From Rhizobium lentis (GTDB lineage Bacteria > Pseudomonadota > Alphaproteobacteria > Rhizobiales > Rhizobiaceae): a stretch of DNA of 64,000 bases. The number at the start of each line of letters is the position of its first letter. Position 1 is the first letter of the stretch. The stretch lies in NCBI RefSeq assembly GCF_017352135.1, contig NZ_CP071454.1:4365001-4429000 (forward strand), given 5' to 3'. Made by a program: the position numbers and the translations under genes. The notes below the pieces were generated by a model. The model was given only the letters and a program-made list of their open reading frames with translations, ran no database searches and was not told the origin of the DNA. Shown here one piece after another: positions 26,118-37,546 of the stretch.

Positions 26118-26222
26118 ATGAGAGCGACCCTGTCCAAACAGAAAGGAAACATCGCCCACAAGGACATTCTGCCTCATGAATATTCGGTTCTCCCGCGCGA
26201 GGAAAAGCTCGCGCCGTCATAA
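26118..26222 (+). CDS. Possible 34-residue small protein upstream of ABC exporter
   Basis: An ATG at 26118, preceded by GGGAG at a suitable distance, opens a 34-codon frame (MRATLSKQKGNIAHKDILPH, then EYSVLPREEKLAPS) ending in TAA. It lies in the 288-bp gap between quiC and the ABC exporter. The composition is protein-like but I recognise no family. It may be a leader frame for the exporter or chance. An alternative exporter start at 26176 would overlap it. Confidence 0.3.
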   Translation: MRATLSKQKGNIAHKDILPHEYSVLPREEKLAPS

Positions 26223-26286
26223 CCTTTTCCTGAATTTCTTCCGCAACGATTCAAACGCCGTCGGCCGCGAGCGGCGCTGGTCGCGC

Positions 26287-28014
<1,728 letters not shown>

Positions 28015-28025
28015 AGGCAATAAAA

Positions 28026-28048
28026 AACCCGGCGTCGCGCCGGGTTTT
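28026..28048. terminator. Bidirectional intrinsic terminator
   Basis: A perfect 9-bp stem AACCCGGCG / CGCCGGGTT with a three-base loop is flanked by A residues on one side and T residues on the other, so it works in both directions. It sits between the convergent ABC exporter and class II DAHP synthase genes. Confidence 0.92.
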
Positions 28049-28071
28049 CCTTATCCGTTTCCGGCCCCGTC

Positions 28072-29445
28072 TCAGCCGTTGGCAACCAGGCGCTTCTCGT
28101 CGCGGCCGCCCTTCATGCGCTCGGCAAGCAGGAAGGCGAGCTCGAGCGCCTGGTCGGAGTTGAGGCGCGGATCGCAATGGGTGTGGTAGCGGTCCTGCAG
28201 GTCGTCGGCAGTGACAGCGCGGGCGCCGCCGGTGCATTCCGTCACATCCTTGCCGGTCATTTCGACATGGATACCACCGGGATGCGTGCCTTCGGCGCGG
28301 TGGATCTGGAAGAAGCTTTCGACTTCCGACAGGATCCGCTCGAAAGGACGGGTCTTGTAGTTGTTGAGCGTAATCGTGTTGCCGTGCATCGGGTCGCACG
28401 ACCAGACGACCTTGCGGCCTTCGCGCTCGACGGCGCGGATGAGACGCGGCAGGTTCTCGGCGACTTTCTCGTGGCCGAAGCGGCAGATCAGTGTCAGACG
28501 CCCGGCTTCGTTGCCGGGATTCAGGATGTCGATCAGCTGCAGCAGATCATCGGCCTGCAGCGACGGGCCGCATTTCAGGCCGATCGGGTTCTTGATGCCA
28601 CGGCAATATTCGATATGCGCGTGATCGGCCTGGCGCGTGCGGTCGCCGATCCAGATCATATGGCCTGATGTGGCATACCAATCGCCCGAGGTGGAATCGA
28701 CGCGGGTTAGCGCCTCCTCGTAGCCGAGCAGCAGCGCCTCATGGCTGGTGAAGAAATCGGTCTCGCGCAGGCTCGGATGGTTTTCCGAAGTGATGCCGAT
28801 CGCCTTCATGAAATCCATGGTCTCGCTGATGCGGTCGGCAAGCTTGCGGTAGCGCTCGCCCTGCGGACTGTCCTTGACGAAGCCGAGCATCCACTGATGC
28901 ACGTTTTCGAGGTTGGCGTAACCGCCCATCGCGAAGGCGCGCAGAAGGTTCAGCGTCGCGGCCGACTGGCGATAGGCCATGGCCTGGCGTTCCGGATTCG
29001 GAATGCGCGACTCCTCGGTGAACTCGATGCCGTTGATAATGTCGCCGCGATAGGCCGGCAGCGTGACATCGCCCTGCTTCTCGACATTCGACGAACGCGG
29101 CTTGGCGAACTGGCCGGCGATGCGGCCGACCTTGACGACCGGCAACTGCGCGCCGAAGGTCAGCACGACGGCCATTTGCAGGAAAGCGCGGAAGAAGTCG
29201 CGGATATTGTCGGCGCCGTGTTCAGCGAAGCTCTCGGCACAGTCGCCGCCCTGCAGCAGGAAGCCGTTGCCTTCGGCGACATTGGCGAGATGCTTCTTCA
29301 GGCGGCGCGCCTCACCGGCGAAGACGAGCGGCGGATAGCTGGCGAGCGTGGCTTCCGTTGCCGCCAAAGCGGCTGCATCAGGATATTCGGGAACCTGCAG
29401 GATCGGTTTTTGCCGCCAGCTGCTCGGGGTCCAATTCTCTGCCAT
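28072..29445 (-). CDS. Class II 3-deoxy-7-phosphoheptulonate synthase
   Basis: This 457-residue enzyme belongs to the plant/actinobacterial class II of DAHP synthases, unrelated in sequence to the class I enzyme at 12464. Signatures are [19 protein letters not shown] at the N terminus, [14 protein letters not shown] (metal-binding Cys), [25 protein letters not shown], and [10 protein letters not shown] with [14 protein letters not shown] [15 protein letters not shown]. It supplies the shikimate pathway. The frame extends to a GTG at 29463; the ATG at 29445 matches the usual family start. Having both classes in one genome is common in rhizobia; no attenuator is seen upstream of this copy. Confidence 0.94.
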   Translation of the reverse strand: MAENWTPSSWRQKPILQVPEYPDAAALAATEATLASYPPLVFAGEARRLKKHLANVAEGNGFLLQGGDCAESFAEHGADNIRDFFRAFLQMAVVLTFGAQLPVVKVGRIAGQFAKPRSSNVEKQGDVTLPAYRGDIINGIEFTEESRIPNPERQAMAYRQSAATLNLLRAFAMGGYANLENVHQWMLGFVKDSPQGERYRKLADRISETMDFMKAIGITSENHPSLRETDFFTSHEALLLGYEEALTRVDSTSGDWYATSGHMIWIGDRTRQADHAHIEYCRGIKNPIGLKCGPSLQADDLLQLIDILNPGNEAGRLTLICRFGHEKVAENLPRLIRAVEREGRKVVWSCDPMHGNTITLNNYKTRPFERILSEVESFFQIHRAEGTHPGGIHVEMTGKDVTECTGGARAVTADDLQDRYHTHCDPRLNSDQALELAFLLAERMKGGRDEKRLVANG

Positions 29446-29666
29446 CTCACTCACCTCATTCACATCCGCCCTAGGATGCCCTGTCTTAATATCCGGCGGC
29501 TTATAGACTTTTAGATCAGCCTTGCAAAGGCCAATCGCCGAAGGTCATCGCCCCGCCCTACAGTCCGCATTCCCCCGGTTAAACCAGAATATACCATGTC
29601 GATTTCCCCATATTTTAGACTTTGAATGTAGAACCGAGCGGAATTTCATCGTTTTGGGGACATGTC

Positions 29667-30956
29667 ATGGCGATCCTTCCGCCGCGTTTCATCTCGGACC
29701 GCTCGGGCAATTTCGGCATCATGACCGCATTGCTGATGGTGCCGCTCCTCGGCACGGCAGGCATGGCAGTAGATTTCGCCCACGCACTGAGCTTGAGGAC
29801 GCAGCTCTACGCCGCCGCCGATGCCGCCGCCGTCGGCTCGATCGCCGAAAAATCCGGCGCCGTGGCAGCCGCCATGACGATGAGCGGTAACGGCACGATC
29901 TCGCTCGGGAAAAGCGATGCCCGCGATATCTTCATGTCCCAGGTGTCGGGAGAGCTGTCCGAGATTGACGTCGATCTCGGCATCGACGTCACCAAGGCAA
30001 CCAATAAGCTGCATTCGCAGGTTTCCTTCAGCGCAACCATGCCCACCACTTTCATGCGGGTTTTCGGCAAGGATTCGATCACGATCTCCGGCACTGCAAC
30101 GGCCGAGTATCAGACCGCCTCCTTCATGGATTTCTACATCCTCCTCGACAACACGCCTTCCATGGGCGTCGGCGCCACCGCGAGCGACGTCGCGACGATG
30201 GAAAAGAATACCAGCGACAGCTGCGCCTTCGCCTGCCACGAGACGCAGAACAGCAACAATTACTACAATCTCGCCAAGAAACTCGGCGTCAGCATGCGCA
30301 TCGACGTCGTGCGCCAGGCGACCAAGGAACTGACGCAGACCGCCAAGACCACGCGCGTTTCCAACAACCAGTTCCGCATGGGCGTCTACACCTTCGGCAC
30401 GAAGGCCGAAGACGCCAAACTGACGACCATATCCGAGCCGACGGACAATCTCGACCAAGTGCGCATCTACACCGATGCAGTCGATCTGATGACCATTCCA
30501 TATCAGGGCTACAACAACGACCAACAGACGAGCTTCGACAATGCGCTGACCCAGATGAAGACCATCATCACGGCGCCCGGCGACGGCAGCACTTCGACCA
30601 CGCCACAGAAAATCCTGTTCTTCGTTTCGGACGGCGTCGGCGATAGCGAAAAGCCGAAGACCTGCACCAAAAAGCCCACCGGCAAGCGCTGCCAGGAGCC
30701 GATCGACACCTCGTTCTGCCAGCCGCTGAAGGATAAGGGTGTTCGGATCGCCGTGCTCTATACCACCTATCTCCCGCTGCCAAAGAACAGTTGGTACAAC
30801 ACCTGGATCAAGCCCTTCCAAAGCGAGATCCCGACGAAGATGCAGGCATGCGCCTCGCCCGGCCTCTATTTCGAGGTGACGCCGACCGAAGGTATCGCCG
30901 ACGCCATGAAGGCGCTTTTCCTCAAGGCCATTCGCGCACCGCGCATCACCAGCTAG
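29667..30956 (+). CDS. TadE/TadG-like pilus-assembly protein with von Willebrand A domain
   Basis: The 429-residue protein has an N-terminal TadE-like hydrophobic anchor (FGIMTALLMVPLLGTAGMAV, about residues 16-40) followed by the typical DFAHALSLRTQLYAAADAAA helix, then a long extracytoplasmic part with a vWA domain. The MIDAS-like motif is DNTPSMG (usually DxTGSM), followed by ILFFVSDGVGD. Six or more cysteines in the second half could form disulfides. TadG-type proteins help assemble Flp pili, but no other tad gene is in the window, so this is an orphan copy. Start at the ATG at 29667; a longer frame from 29622 adds no family-like sequence. Confidence 0.85.
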   Translation: MAILPPRFISDRSGNFGIMTALLMVPLLGTAGMAVDFAHALSLRTQLYAAADAAAVGSIAEKSGAVAAAMTMSGNGTISLGKSDARDIFMSQVSGELSEIDVDLGIDVTKATNKLHSQVSFSATMPTTFMRVFGKDSITISGTATAEYQTASFMDFYILLDNTPSMGVGATASDVATMEKNTSDSCAFACHETQNSNNYYNLAKKLGVSMRIDVVRQATKELTQTAKTTRVSNNQFRMGVYTFGTKAEDAKLTTISEPTDNLDQVRIYTDAVDLMTIPYQGYNNDQQTSFDNALTQMKTIITAPGDGSTSTTPQKILFFVSDGVGDSEKPKTCTKKPTGKRCQEPIDTSFCQPLKDKGVRIAVLYTTYLPLPKNSWYNTWIKPFQSEIPTKMQACASPGLYFEVTPTEGIADAMKALFLKAIRAPRITS

Positions 30957-30978
30957 TGCACATCTGCTCCAAGAGCGT

Positions 30979-32364
30979 TCAGACGCGCTGTCCGTCGCGA
31001 ATGCGATAGCTCGGCGCATACATGGTGACGAGTTCTTCGGCGGCCGTCGGATGCAGCGCCATCGTCCGATCGAAATCGTCCTTGGTGCAGCCGGCCTTCA
31101 GTGTCACGCCGAGCAGCTGCGCCATCTCTCCGGCATCGTGGCCGAGGATGTGCGCACCCACTACCTTGCGGCTCGCCGCATCGACGATCAGCTTCATGAT
31201 CATCCGTTCGGGCCGGCCCGAAAGCGTCGCTTTCAGCGGCCGGAACTGGGCGCGGTAGACTTCAAGCTCGCTATAGCGCTTGCCCGCCTCCTCTTCCGAG
31301 AGGCCGACGGTGCCGATCTCGGGCTGCGAGAAGACGGCGGTCGGGATCAGCTCGTAGTCCGGTCGTGTCGGATTGTTCTTGTATTCGGTTTCGATGAAGC
31401 ACATGGCCTCGTGGATCGCCACCGGCGTCAGCTGTACCCGATTGGTGACATCGCCAAGCGCATAGATGTTTTCGACATTGGTGCGGGAATAGTCGTCGAC
31501 GATAATGGCGCCGCGCTCATCGACGGCGACGCCGGCCGCCTCAAGGCCGAGGCCCTCGGTATTCGGATCGCGCCCGAGTGCCAGCAGGACGGCGCCTGCC
31601 TGGAGTGTGCCATTGTTCATCGTCTCCAGAGTGAGACCGCCCTCGCCTTTGGAGACCTTTTGCAGCGCATCGTGGCAAAGGATACGAATTCCCTTGGCGA
31701 CCATCGCCTCGTGCAGACCGCGCCTCAAATCCTCATCGAAGCGCGAGAGGATTTCGGCACCGCGATAGATCAGCGTCGTCTCGACGCCGAGACCGTGGAA
31801 AATATTGGCGAACTCGACGGCGATATAGCCGCCGCCCGATATCACGATCGATCTCGGCAGCTCTTCGAGATGAAAGGCCTCGTTGGAGGAGATGCAGAAC
31901 TCGTGGCCGGGAAGAGCCACATGCGGGTTCGGCCTACCGCCGGTGGCGATGACGATCGTTTTTGCCGTCACCGTCTGTCCGCTCTCCTTGAGCCGAATCG
32001 TATGCGCATCGACCAACTCTGCACGCGTTTCCAGGATCTCGGCATTGGCCCCGGCGAGGCCCTTCTTGTAGAGGCCTTCCAGCCGCGCGATTTCGGCATC
32101 CTTGGCCGCCACCAGCTTCTTCCAGTCGAAGCTGCTTTCGCCGACGGTCCAGCCGAATCCGGCCGCATCTTCGAAATGTTCATGGAACTGCGAGGCATAG
32201 ACGAAAAGCTTCTTCGGCACGCAGCCGCGGATGACGCATGTGCCGCCATAGCGGTATTCTTCCGCGATCGCCACCTTCTTGCCAAGCGAAGCAGCGACAC
32301 GTGCAGCCCGCACGCCTCCAGAACCGCCGCCGATGACGAAGAGGTCGTAGTCGTAGGAAGACAT
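30979..32364 (-). CDS. gor: Glutathione reductase
   Basis: The 461-residue FAD flavoprotein reduces glutathione disulfide with NADPH in the cytosol. It shows the FAD loop LFVIGGGSGGVRAARVAASL, the redox disulfide GGTCVIRGCVPKK, the NADPH-binding GGGYIAVEFANIFHG, the second FAD motif NIYALGDVT, and the C-terminal catalytic histidine in MALHPTAAEE, all characteristic of GR rather than lipoamide dehydrogenase. The ATG at 32364 gives the family start MSSYDYDLFVIGGGSGG; the frame upstream is discarded. Its 3' end is 22 bp from the convergent TadG-like gene. Confidence 0.95.
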   Translation of the reverse strand: MSSYDYDLFVIGGGSGGVRAARVAASLGKKVAIAEEYRYGGTCVIRGCVPKKLFVYASQFHEHFEDAAGFGWTVGESSFDWKKLVAAKDAEIARLEGLYKKGLAGANAEILETRAELVDAHTIRLKESGQTVTAKTIVIATGGRPNPHVALPGHEFCISSNEAFHLEELPRSIVISGGGYIAVEFANIFHGLGVETTLIYRGAEILSRFDEDLRRGLHEAMVAKGIRILCHDALQKVSKGEGGLTLETMNNGTLQAGAVLLALGRDPNTEGLGLEAAGVAVDERGAIIVDDYSRTNVENIYALGDVTNRVQLTPVAIHEAMCFIETEYKNNPTRPDYELIPTAVFSQPEIGTVGLSEEEAGKRYSELEVYRAQFRPLKATLSGRPERMIMKLIVDAASRKVVGAHILGHDAGEMAQLLGVTLKAGCTKDDFDRTMALHPTAAEELVTMYAPSYRIRDGQRV

Positions 32365-32565
32365 GAGGAGCTCCGGAAGGGAATCGCAGGAAGGACGCTC
32401 CTGATATAGGGGCGATCGTTGTGAAAACAAAAGCCCGCTCCTCAGTCTTCCCGTACTCCGTTGCCGAATCTTGATCGGAAGCTCACTCGGTCACCGTTTA
32501 CGGTTGACCCCGTCGGCGGAGGCTGGCAGGCAATGCACGAGACTGAAAGGATGCCGGAGCAAACG

Positions 32566-32784
32566 ATGGATCAAACCCTTTTCGCCAACCTGTGCAGAGC
32601 CGGCAAGTTCAAGGAAGCCCTCAACCTCGCCATTCAGGGCCACGAGGGCGAGAAATTCGCGCCAAGCCGCTTTGCCATGGACAAGAAAACCGGACTGCCG
32701 ATCTTCTACCGCGGTAACAAGCGCGTAGAGCCGGATGAGACTGGTGTATGGCAATTGGCCAAGAGTTCGAAGGATTGGGACTGA
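32566..32784 (+). CDS. Conserved-looking small hypothetical protein
   Basis: The 72-residue protein is soluble and charged (ANLCRAGKFKEALNLAIQGH, FAMDKKTGLPIFYRGNKRVE) with one cysteine. I do not recognise the family. The ATG at 32566 has GGAG seven bases upstream and is preferred over ATGs at 32533 and 32551. It lies between the divergent gor gene and the convergent acylphosphatase gene. Its protein-like composition and good start support a real gene. Confidence 0.6.
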   Translation: MDQTLFANLCRAGKFKEALNLAIQGHEGEKFAPSRFAMDKKTGLPIFYRGNKRVEPDETGVWQLAKSSKDWD

Positions 32785-32823
32785 ACGCCAGGAGCGTATT
32801 TCGCTCGCGAGGATTTGCCGCTG

Positions 32824-33108
32824 TCAGCCGGTGATGCGGAAATCCGTCGGCATATTTCCGAGCTGAGCCGCTTCCGTCTGGAGGCTTGAGACCAATGCCC
32901 CTGCAGGCCCGCGCCTCAGACGCTCGATCATCGTCGTGATCGCACTATCCGCTCCAGCGATCAAGGCGGAGACAGATCCGTCCGCTTCGTTGCGCACCCA
33001 GCCGGTTACCCCCAGCCGCAACGCCTCATCGCGCGTCCACATGCGAAAACCGACACCTTGGACCCTGCCTGATATCCGCACTCGCACAGCCTCGTAATGA
33101 TCGGACAT
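32824..33108 (-). CDS. acyP: Acylphosphatase
   Basis: The 94-residue protein is a standard acylphosphatase, which hydrolyses acyl phosphates. It has the signature [20 protein letters not shown], with the substrate-binding Arg in VQGVGFR, and [17 protein letters not shown] with the catalytic Asn in VRNEADG. Length matches the family (about 90-100). It is transcribed alone, after a 93-bp gap from the DUF2059 gene. Confidence 0.94.
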   Translation of the reverse strand: MSDHYEAVRVRISGRVQGVGFRMWTRDEALRLGVTGWVRNEADGSVSALIAGADSAITTMIERLRRGPAGALVSSLQTEAAQLGNMPTDFRITG

Positions 33109-33156
33109 GTAGCCTCACCAAAGCTTCACTGGTATTTGCCGGCCATCATAACAAAA

Positions 33157-33178
33157 AAGCCCGGACGATGCCGGGCTT
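33157..33178 (-). terminator. Intrinsic terminator after the DUF2059 gene
   Basis: AAGCCCGG / CCGGGCTT with a six-base loop; on the minus strand the stem is followed by a run of six T residues. It ends the rpiA-DUF2059 transcript. Confidence 0.88.
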
Positions 33179-33201
33179 TCGCAAATTCTGACGGGCAGGC
33201 C

Positions 33202-33759
33202 TTACTGCTGGGCAGCCGGAGCCGGAGCAACCGGGCTGTCCGTTGCCGGCGGCGGGGCCTTGATGACCTTGGACAACTCGGCATTGCTCTGCTTTTCCAG
33301 GTCGCGGGAAATGCCCTGCGCCCAGATGTCGGCAGCCTTCGCCGTTTCGCGGGACGCGACCGGGCCGTCGCGCAGCAGCTTCTTGCCGACGTCGGAATTA
33401 TAGAACTCGGCGATCGCTTTCAGCTCGTCGATCGTGAAGGTCTTGGCATAGGTCAGCGCCGCCTCCTTTTCGAGATCGCCGCGGCGCGGCGCCAGCTTCA
33501 GCGCCTGTGCGTCGACCGTCGACGAAATGATATCCTGGTAGTTCGGCGAATCCTGGATCAGGCCGGCCTTCAGGCGCTCGGCAAGACCGGGCAGGATATT
33601 GTCGAACTGGGCGGTGGCGCCGATGGCGTCGATCGCGGCTCGAGACGCCTTCAGCTGCTCCTCGGAGACCTCCTGCGCCTTGACGGCGGAGCCGAAGGCA
33701 AGCCCGGAAAGAACGAGGGTCGCAGCGGCGAGACGGCCAAGACCTGCAATGTTCATCAT
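33202..33759 (-). CDS. Exported DUF2059 protein
   Basis: The 185-residue protein has a signal peptide (LGRLAAATLVLSGLAFGSAVKA) and then the helical DUF2059 domain, with the conserved AFYNSDVGKKLL-type segment seen here as LKAIAEFYNSDVGKKLLRDG. The C terminus is rich in P and A. DUF2059 proteins are periplasmic with unknown function. It starts 15 bp after the rpiA stop and is followed by a terminator, so it is the second gene of a two-gene operon. A functional link with pentose phosphate metabolism is not evident. Confidence 0.87.
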   Translation of the reverse strand: MMNIAGLGRLAAATLVLSGLAFGSAVKAQEVSEEQLKASRAAIDAIGATAQFDNILPGLAERLKAGLIQDSPNYQDIISSTVDAQALKLAPRRGDLEKEAALTYAKTFTIDELKAIAEFYNSDVGKKLLRDGPVASRETAKAADIWAQGISRDLEKQSNAELSKVIKAPPPATDSPVAPAPAAQQ

Positions 33760-33774
33760 GAGTGTATGCTCCTG

Positions 33775-34473
33775 TTATCTGTTTGCCTGCAGCGTGCGTG
33801 CACCCGCAGGACCGGCAATGATCGCAAGTGCCGCCATATTGATAAAGAGCCCGTGTTCGACGACGCCGGGTATGGAATTCAGCTCGCTCGAAAGCGCCTC
33901 TGCATCAGGAATGCGGCCAAAAGATGCATCGATGATGTGATGCCCGCCATCCGTGGTAAACTCTCCGTCACCGGACTGGCGCAGGGTAAGCTCGCCGGAA
34001 AGACCGAGCCGGGCGGCAACCTTTTCGATGGCGATCCGAGTCGAGACCAGACCGAACGGATTGACCTCGATCGGCAGCGGGTAAGCGCCGAGCGTGTCGA
34101 CCAGCTTGCTCTCATCGGCGATGACGATCATCCGCTGCGAAGCCGCGGCGACGATCTTTTCGCGCAGCAGCGCGCCGCCGCCGCCCTTGATCAGCCGGAG
34201 CGCCGGATCGACCTCGTCTGCACCGTCGACCGTCAGATCGAGTGCCGGCAATTCGTCAAGCGACTTCAGCGGAACACCGAGCTCGACGCAGAGCCGCGCG
34301 GTTCGTTCGGACGTCGGAACACCTTCGACCTTGAAGCCGCCCGCGACCTTCTCCGCCAGCAGGCGGACGAATTCTTCCGCCGTGCTCCCGGTGCCGATGC
34401 CGAGACGCATCCCGCTTTCGACATGACCGAGCGCGGCCTCGGCGGCCTTGATCTTCATTTCGCGGGCATCCAT
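33775..34473 (-). CDS. rpiA: Ribose-5-phosphate isomerase A
   Basis: The 232-residue enzyme interconverts ribose 5-phosphate and ribulose 5-phosphate. It shows [20 protein letters not shown] (phosphate loop), [20 protein letters not shown] with catalytic Asp residues, and the [12 protein letters not shown] segment with Lys. The ATG at 34473 gives [20 protein letters not shown]; the frame remains open upstream to 34683 but that part is the untranslated region shared with gph. It is divergent from gph and co-directional with DUF2059. Confidence 0.95.
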   Translation of the reverse strand: MDAREMKIKAAEAALGHVESGMRLGIGTGSTAEEFVRLLAEKVAGGFKVEGVPTSERTARLCVELGVPLKSLDELPALDLTVDGADEVDPALRLIKGGGGALLREKIVAAASQRMIVIADESKLVDTLGAYPLPIEVNPFGLVSTRIAIEKVAARLGLSGELTLRQSGDGEFTTDGGHHIIDASFGRIPDAEALSSELNSIPGVVEHGLFINMAALAIIAGPAGARTLQANR

Positions 34474-34654
34474 GCGCCGCCAGCTCCAATTGTTGCGTTG
34501 GATGTGCTGTTTACACGGCTCGTCTGGCAAACGAAAGTCAAAATCATCACGGAAAATGAAAAGCCGAAACAAACGCCTGTGGCTTTCCCGGCCCTCACCC
34601 GGACGTTGCTTTCCGCCGCGCGATCGCCTACCCAGAAATGACCTGTCACCCCAG

Positions 34655-35413
34655 ATGAGCTTTCGCCACCTGGGACGACCCACAGCTCAACGAGGCAAGA
34701 TCTTGGCCCCTGCACCTGCTCGCGCGACGCTCGTCGTCTTCGATCTCGACGGCACCCTTCTCGACACTCACTCGGATTTGGTGGAGAGCCTGAACCATAC
34801 GATCGCAGCCCTCGGCCTCGAACCGGTCAGCTATGACGACCTCACCCATCTCGTCGGCCAGGGCGCCCGCGTGATGATCGAGCGCGCCTGCCGGCTGCGG
34901 GGTCATCCACTGGAGGCGGACGCCCTGCCGCCGCTGGTAGAGCGCTTCGTCGCCCATTATGCCGGCAACATGCCCGGCCGTACCGAACCCTATCCTGGCC
35001 TGGTCGCCGCGATGGACCGTCTAAGCTCGGCGGGTTACCGCCTCGCCGTCTGCACCAACAAGATGGAGAGCCTGGCGCTCGGCCTGATCGACAAGCTCGA
35101 TCTCACCCAATATTTCGACGCTATCACCGGCGGCGATACTTTCGAATACCGCAAACCCGACGCCCGCCACTTGACCGGCACCGTCGACCGCGCCGGCGGC
35201 GACATCGCCCGCACCGTGATGATCGGCGACAGCATCAACGACATCGCTGTCGCCAAGAATGCCGGAGTTCCGTCGATCGCCGTGCCTTTCGGCTATTCCG
35301 ACGTACCGGTCTCAAGCCTCGATCCGGATCAGATCATCATGCATTTCGACGAACTTACGCCGGAACTGGTGGAGAGATTGTTGCGGGAGTTTGCGACAAA
35401 GGTCGCGGTCTGA
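34655..35413 (+). CDS. gph: Phosphoglycolate phosphatase-type HAD hydrolase
   Basis: The 252-residue HAD-superfamily enzyme has motif [17 protein letters not shown] with the nucleophile Asp, motif II in [10 protein letters not shown], the motif III lysine in [10 protein letters not shown], and motif [18 protein letters not shown]. The cap domain (about 40-110) is the helical C1 type found in phosphoglycolate phosphatases, which salvage 2-phosphoglycolate. I list the ATG at 34655; a TTG at 34703 is a shorter alternative that begins closer to the conserved core. It is divergent from rpiA. Confidence 0.9.
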   Translation: MSFRHLGRPTAQRGKILAPAPARATLVVFDLDGTLLDTHSDLVESLNHTIAALGLEPVSYDDLTHLVGQGARVMIERACRLRGHPLEADALPPLVERFVAHYAGNMPGRTEPYPGLVAAMDRLSSAGYRLAVCTNKMESLALGLIDKLDLTQYFDAITGGDTFEYRKPDARHLTGTVDRAGGDIARTVMIGDSINDIAVAKNAGVPSIAVPFGYSDVPVSSLDPDQIIMHFDELTPELVERLLREFATKVAV

Positions 35414-35509
35414 GGCTGGCGATCAGACCGATGTCTTTGCGATCGTGGCGGCGCGGCTGCAGCCACATGAAACGCCTGATCAGGAGCGAGGCATTACCGC
35501 AACGTTTCT

Positions 35510-35557
35510 TCTACCCAGGAGAAGGTGCCGGCAGGCGGATGAGGGGGCCACACGGCA
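35510..35557. repeat. Half copy of the RIME-like repeat
   Basis: The stretch around GGAGAAGGTGCCGGCAGGCG and GATGAGGGGGCCACACGGCA matches the right arm of the large palindromic repeat at 59405-59567 at about 38 of 40 positions. Only one arm is present. It lies in the 222-bp gap between gph and the L,D-transpeptidase gene. Confidence 0.85.
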
Positions 35558-35589
35558 TATCTTCTCCCCCTTATTTCTTGTGTACGAAA

Positions 35590-35611
35590 CGGGCGGCCCG
35601 AAGACCGCCCG
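35590..35611 (-). terminator. Intrinsic terminator with TTCG tetraloop after the L,D-transpeptidase gene
   Basis: On the minus strand, CGGGCGGTC-TTCG-GGCCGCCCG forms a 9-bp stem (with a G-T pair) capped by a stable C(TTCG)G tetraloop, followed by a short T-containing tail GTTTCGT. It is 25 bp beyond the stop codon at 35636. Confidence 0.75.
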
Positions 35612-35635
35612 CTCCATAAGCGAATAAACCTTACG

Positions 35636-37546
35636 TCAAATCTGCGCCCCACGCGCCTTGGTCGTCGCGTCAAAAGCCTTTTCGACATAAGCGTCGCGGC
35701 CGTAGACGTCATCGAAATACTCCACAACCCCGTCCTTGTTCGGCCAGGCGGTGAAATAGGAGACGTAAACCGGGATCTTCTGCGGAACTTTCACTGCATG
35801 GTTCTGCCCGCTGGCTATCTGCTTGGCGACATCGTCGACCGTCGTGCCGAGCACCGCGGCGGCCATCGCGCGCGGATTGGCAAGGCGAACGCAACCGTGG
35901 CTCAGAGCCCGCATGTCCCGCTTGAAGAAGCTCTTGGACGGTGTGTCGTGCATGTAGATCGCATGGCTGTTCGGGAACAGGATCTTGAGTTCGCCGAGCG
36001 CATTGTCGCTGCTGGGCGGCTGGCGCACCGACACACTGTCGGTCGAGCCATACCAATCGACGCTGGACGATGCGACGGCATGGCCGTTCACCTCGACCTC
36101 ATAGCCGAGCTGGTCGAGATAGTTCGGATCCGAGCGCAGCTTCGGCAGCATCTCGTTGATGATGATCGACTGCGGCACGCCCCAGAACGGGTTGAATTCC
36201 ACCGTCTCGATCTGGTCGTTGAAGAAATAGGTTTGATTGTTCTTGCCGCCGACCACCACGCGCATCGACAGCTGTTCCTTGCCGTCATTGTGGTAGTAGG
36301 CCATGTAGGCCGGCTGGTTGATCATGACGTAGCGCGAGCCGAGATCCTCCGGCAGCCAGCGCACCTGCTCCAGGGCGACGATGAGCTTGTCGATCTTCGA
36401 CGCGTTGGTGTCACCGCCGGTCATGGCACGCACCGTCGCCTGGCCGATAACGCCGTCGGACTTCAGTCCGCGCTCCTTCTGGAAGCCCTCGACCAGGGCG
36501 ACGATATCGGGCGAGTAGTCGCTGCTGCCGGCATATGCGGCAAGCGTCGCCGCATGATCGGTCCTCAGCGTCTCGGAACCGTGCTTCTGGATCGCCTTGA
36601 CGATATTGGCAACTTCGGGTGAACTGTCGCCGGGCTTCAGCAGCCCTTGGAGCGAAATGACGATCTGCTCCTCGTTGCTGCCATCGGCGGCACGAAGCTT
36701 GGCAAGCTCGGCCTTCAGCGCCTCAAATTGTGGACTGTCGGGCGAGCGGCTGGCGATGTAGGCGCCGACATTGGGGCTCATGCGGATAAGCTTCAGCACC
36801 GGCGCCAGATTGACCACCTTGCGCTGGAAATCGTGGTAGCCGGAAATCTTGTTGGGATCGATGCGGCCGCGCAACGTGTCCTGAATGAAGGCGAGCACCT
36901 TAGCCGAGAGATCGAGTTCGAATTGCGTCAGCGCCCGGTCGCGGGCGGCGGGATCGGGATTGGCCGGATCGATGTCAGGCGTCTGCAGCGCATAATCGGC
37001 CGGATCGAGACCGACAGAAGCTGCATCGGCAAGTGTCGCCATCGCCGACTTGGCGCGCTCGTTGATCTGGTTGCCCTCGACCCAGATGAGCGGATTGCGG
37101 CTATCGCCATAATAGGCTTCGAGCGCCTTGGCGACGTCGGCATTGGCGCGAACCTTGGCCTGCGCCAGGAAGCGGCGCTGCACGACCGGCTCCTGGCCGG
37201 CATCGCCACCTAGCGAAACATCGGCAACCGCACCGGTGACGACGGGATCGGCGAACTTGCTGGTATCGACGAATTGCAGCGTTTCGGTCTTATAGGTGTA
37301 GTAACGCGGTCCGCTCACTTTCGGCAGCGGCGCCTCGGGATCGACCCCGCCGAGCGAACCGCCGGCAGCGTCCCGCGGCACCGGTCGGCCGGGCGTCTGA
37401 TCCATGAAAATGGTACTCTGGGTCCGCTGCCTGTCGCCGCGCAGCATATCCATCAGCGTATAGGCATGAGCGGGGGCAGCATTCATGACTGCCAAACCGC
37501 AGGAAACTGCCAATGCGGATACCGCGCCTTTCAAAACGAACGTCAT
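35636..37546 (-). CDS. L,D-transpeptidase of the YcbB type
   Basis: The 636-residue exported protein has a signal peptide (GAVSALAVSCGLAVMNAAPA), a helical scaffold of about 270 residues with alpha-helical DUF-type repeats, a peptidoglycan-binding domain (YSPDIVALVEGFQKERGLKS, DGVIGQATVRAM), and a C-terminal YkuD catalytic domain with ALSHGCVRLANP, where the cysteine is the nucleophile, plus HDTPSKSFFKRDMR. This is the arrangement of YcbB (LdtD), which makes 3-3 cross-links in peptidoglycan or links outer-membrane proteins to it. Length agrees with that subfamily (about 600). It is divergent from fumC. Confidence 0.93.
   Translation of the reverse strand: MTFVLKGAVSALAVSCGLAVMNAAPAHAYTLMDMLRGDRQRTQSTIFMDQTPGRPVPRDAAGGSLGGVDPEAPLPKVSGPRYYTYKTETLQFVDTSKFADPVVTGAVADVSLGGDAGQEPVVQRRFLAQAKVRANADVAKALEAYYGDSRNPLIWVEGNQINERAKSAMATLADAASVGLDPADYALQTPDIDPANPDPAARDRALTQFELDLSAKVLAFIQDTLRGRIDPNKISGYHDFQRKVVNLAPVLKLIRMSPNVGAYIASRSPDSPQFEALKAELAKLRAADGSNEEQIVISLQGLLKPGDSSPEVANIVKAIQKHGSETLRTDHAATLAAYAGSSDYSPDIVALVEGFQKERGLKSDGVIGQATVRAMTGGDTNASKIDKLIVALEQVRWLPEDLGSRYVMINQPAYMAYYHNDGKEQLSMRVVVGGKNNQTYFFNDQIETVEFNPFWGVPQSIIINEMLPKLRSDPNYLDQLGYEVEVNGHAVASSSVDWYGSTDSVSVRQPPSSDNALGELKILFPNSHAIYMHDTPSKSFFKRDMRALSHGCVRLANPRAMAAAVLGTTVDDVAKQIASGQNHAVKVPQKIPVYVSYFTAWPNKDGVVEYFDDVYGRDAYVEKAFDATTKARGAQI

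Noticed and set aside
29646..31019. 457-residue minus-strand frame antisense to the TadG-like gene
   Set aside because: Low-complexity R/G/D/E-rich shadow with no motif.
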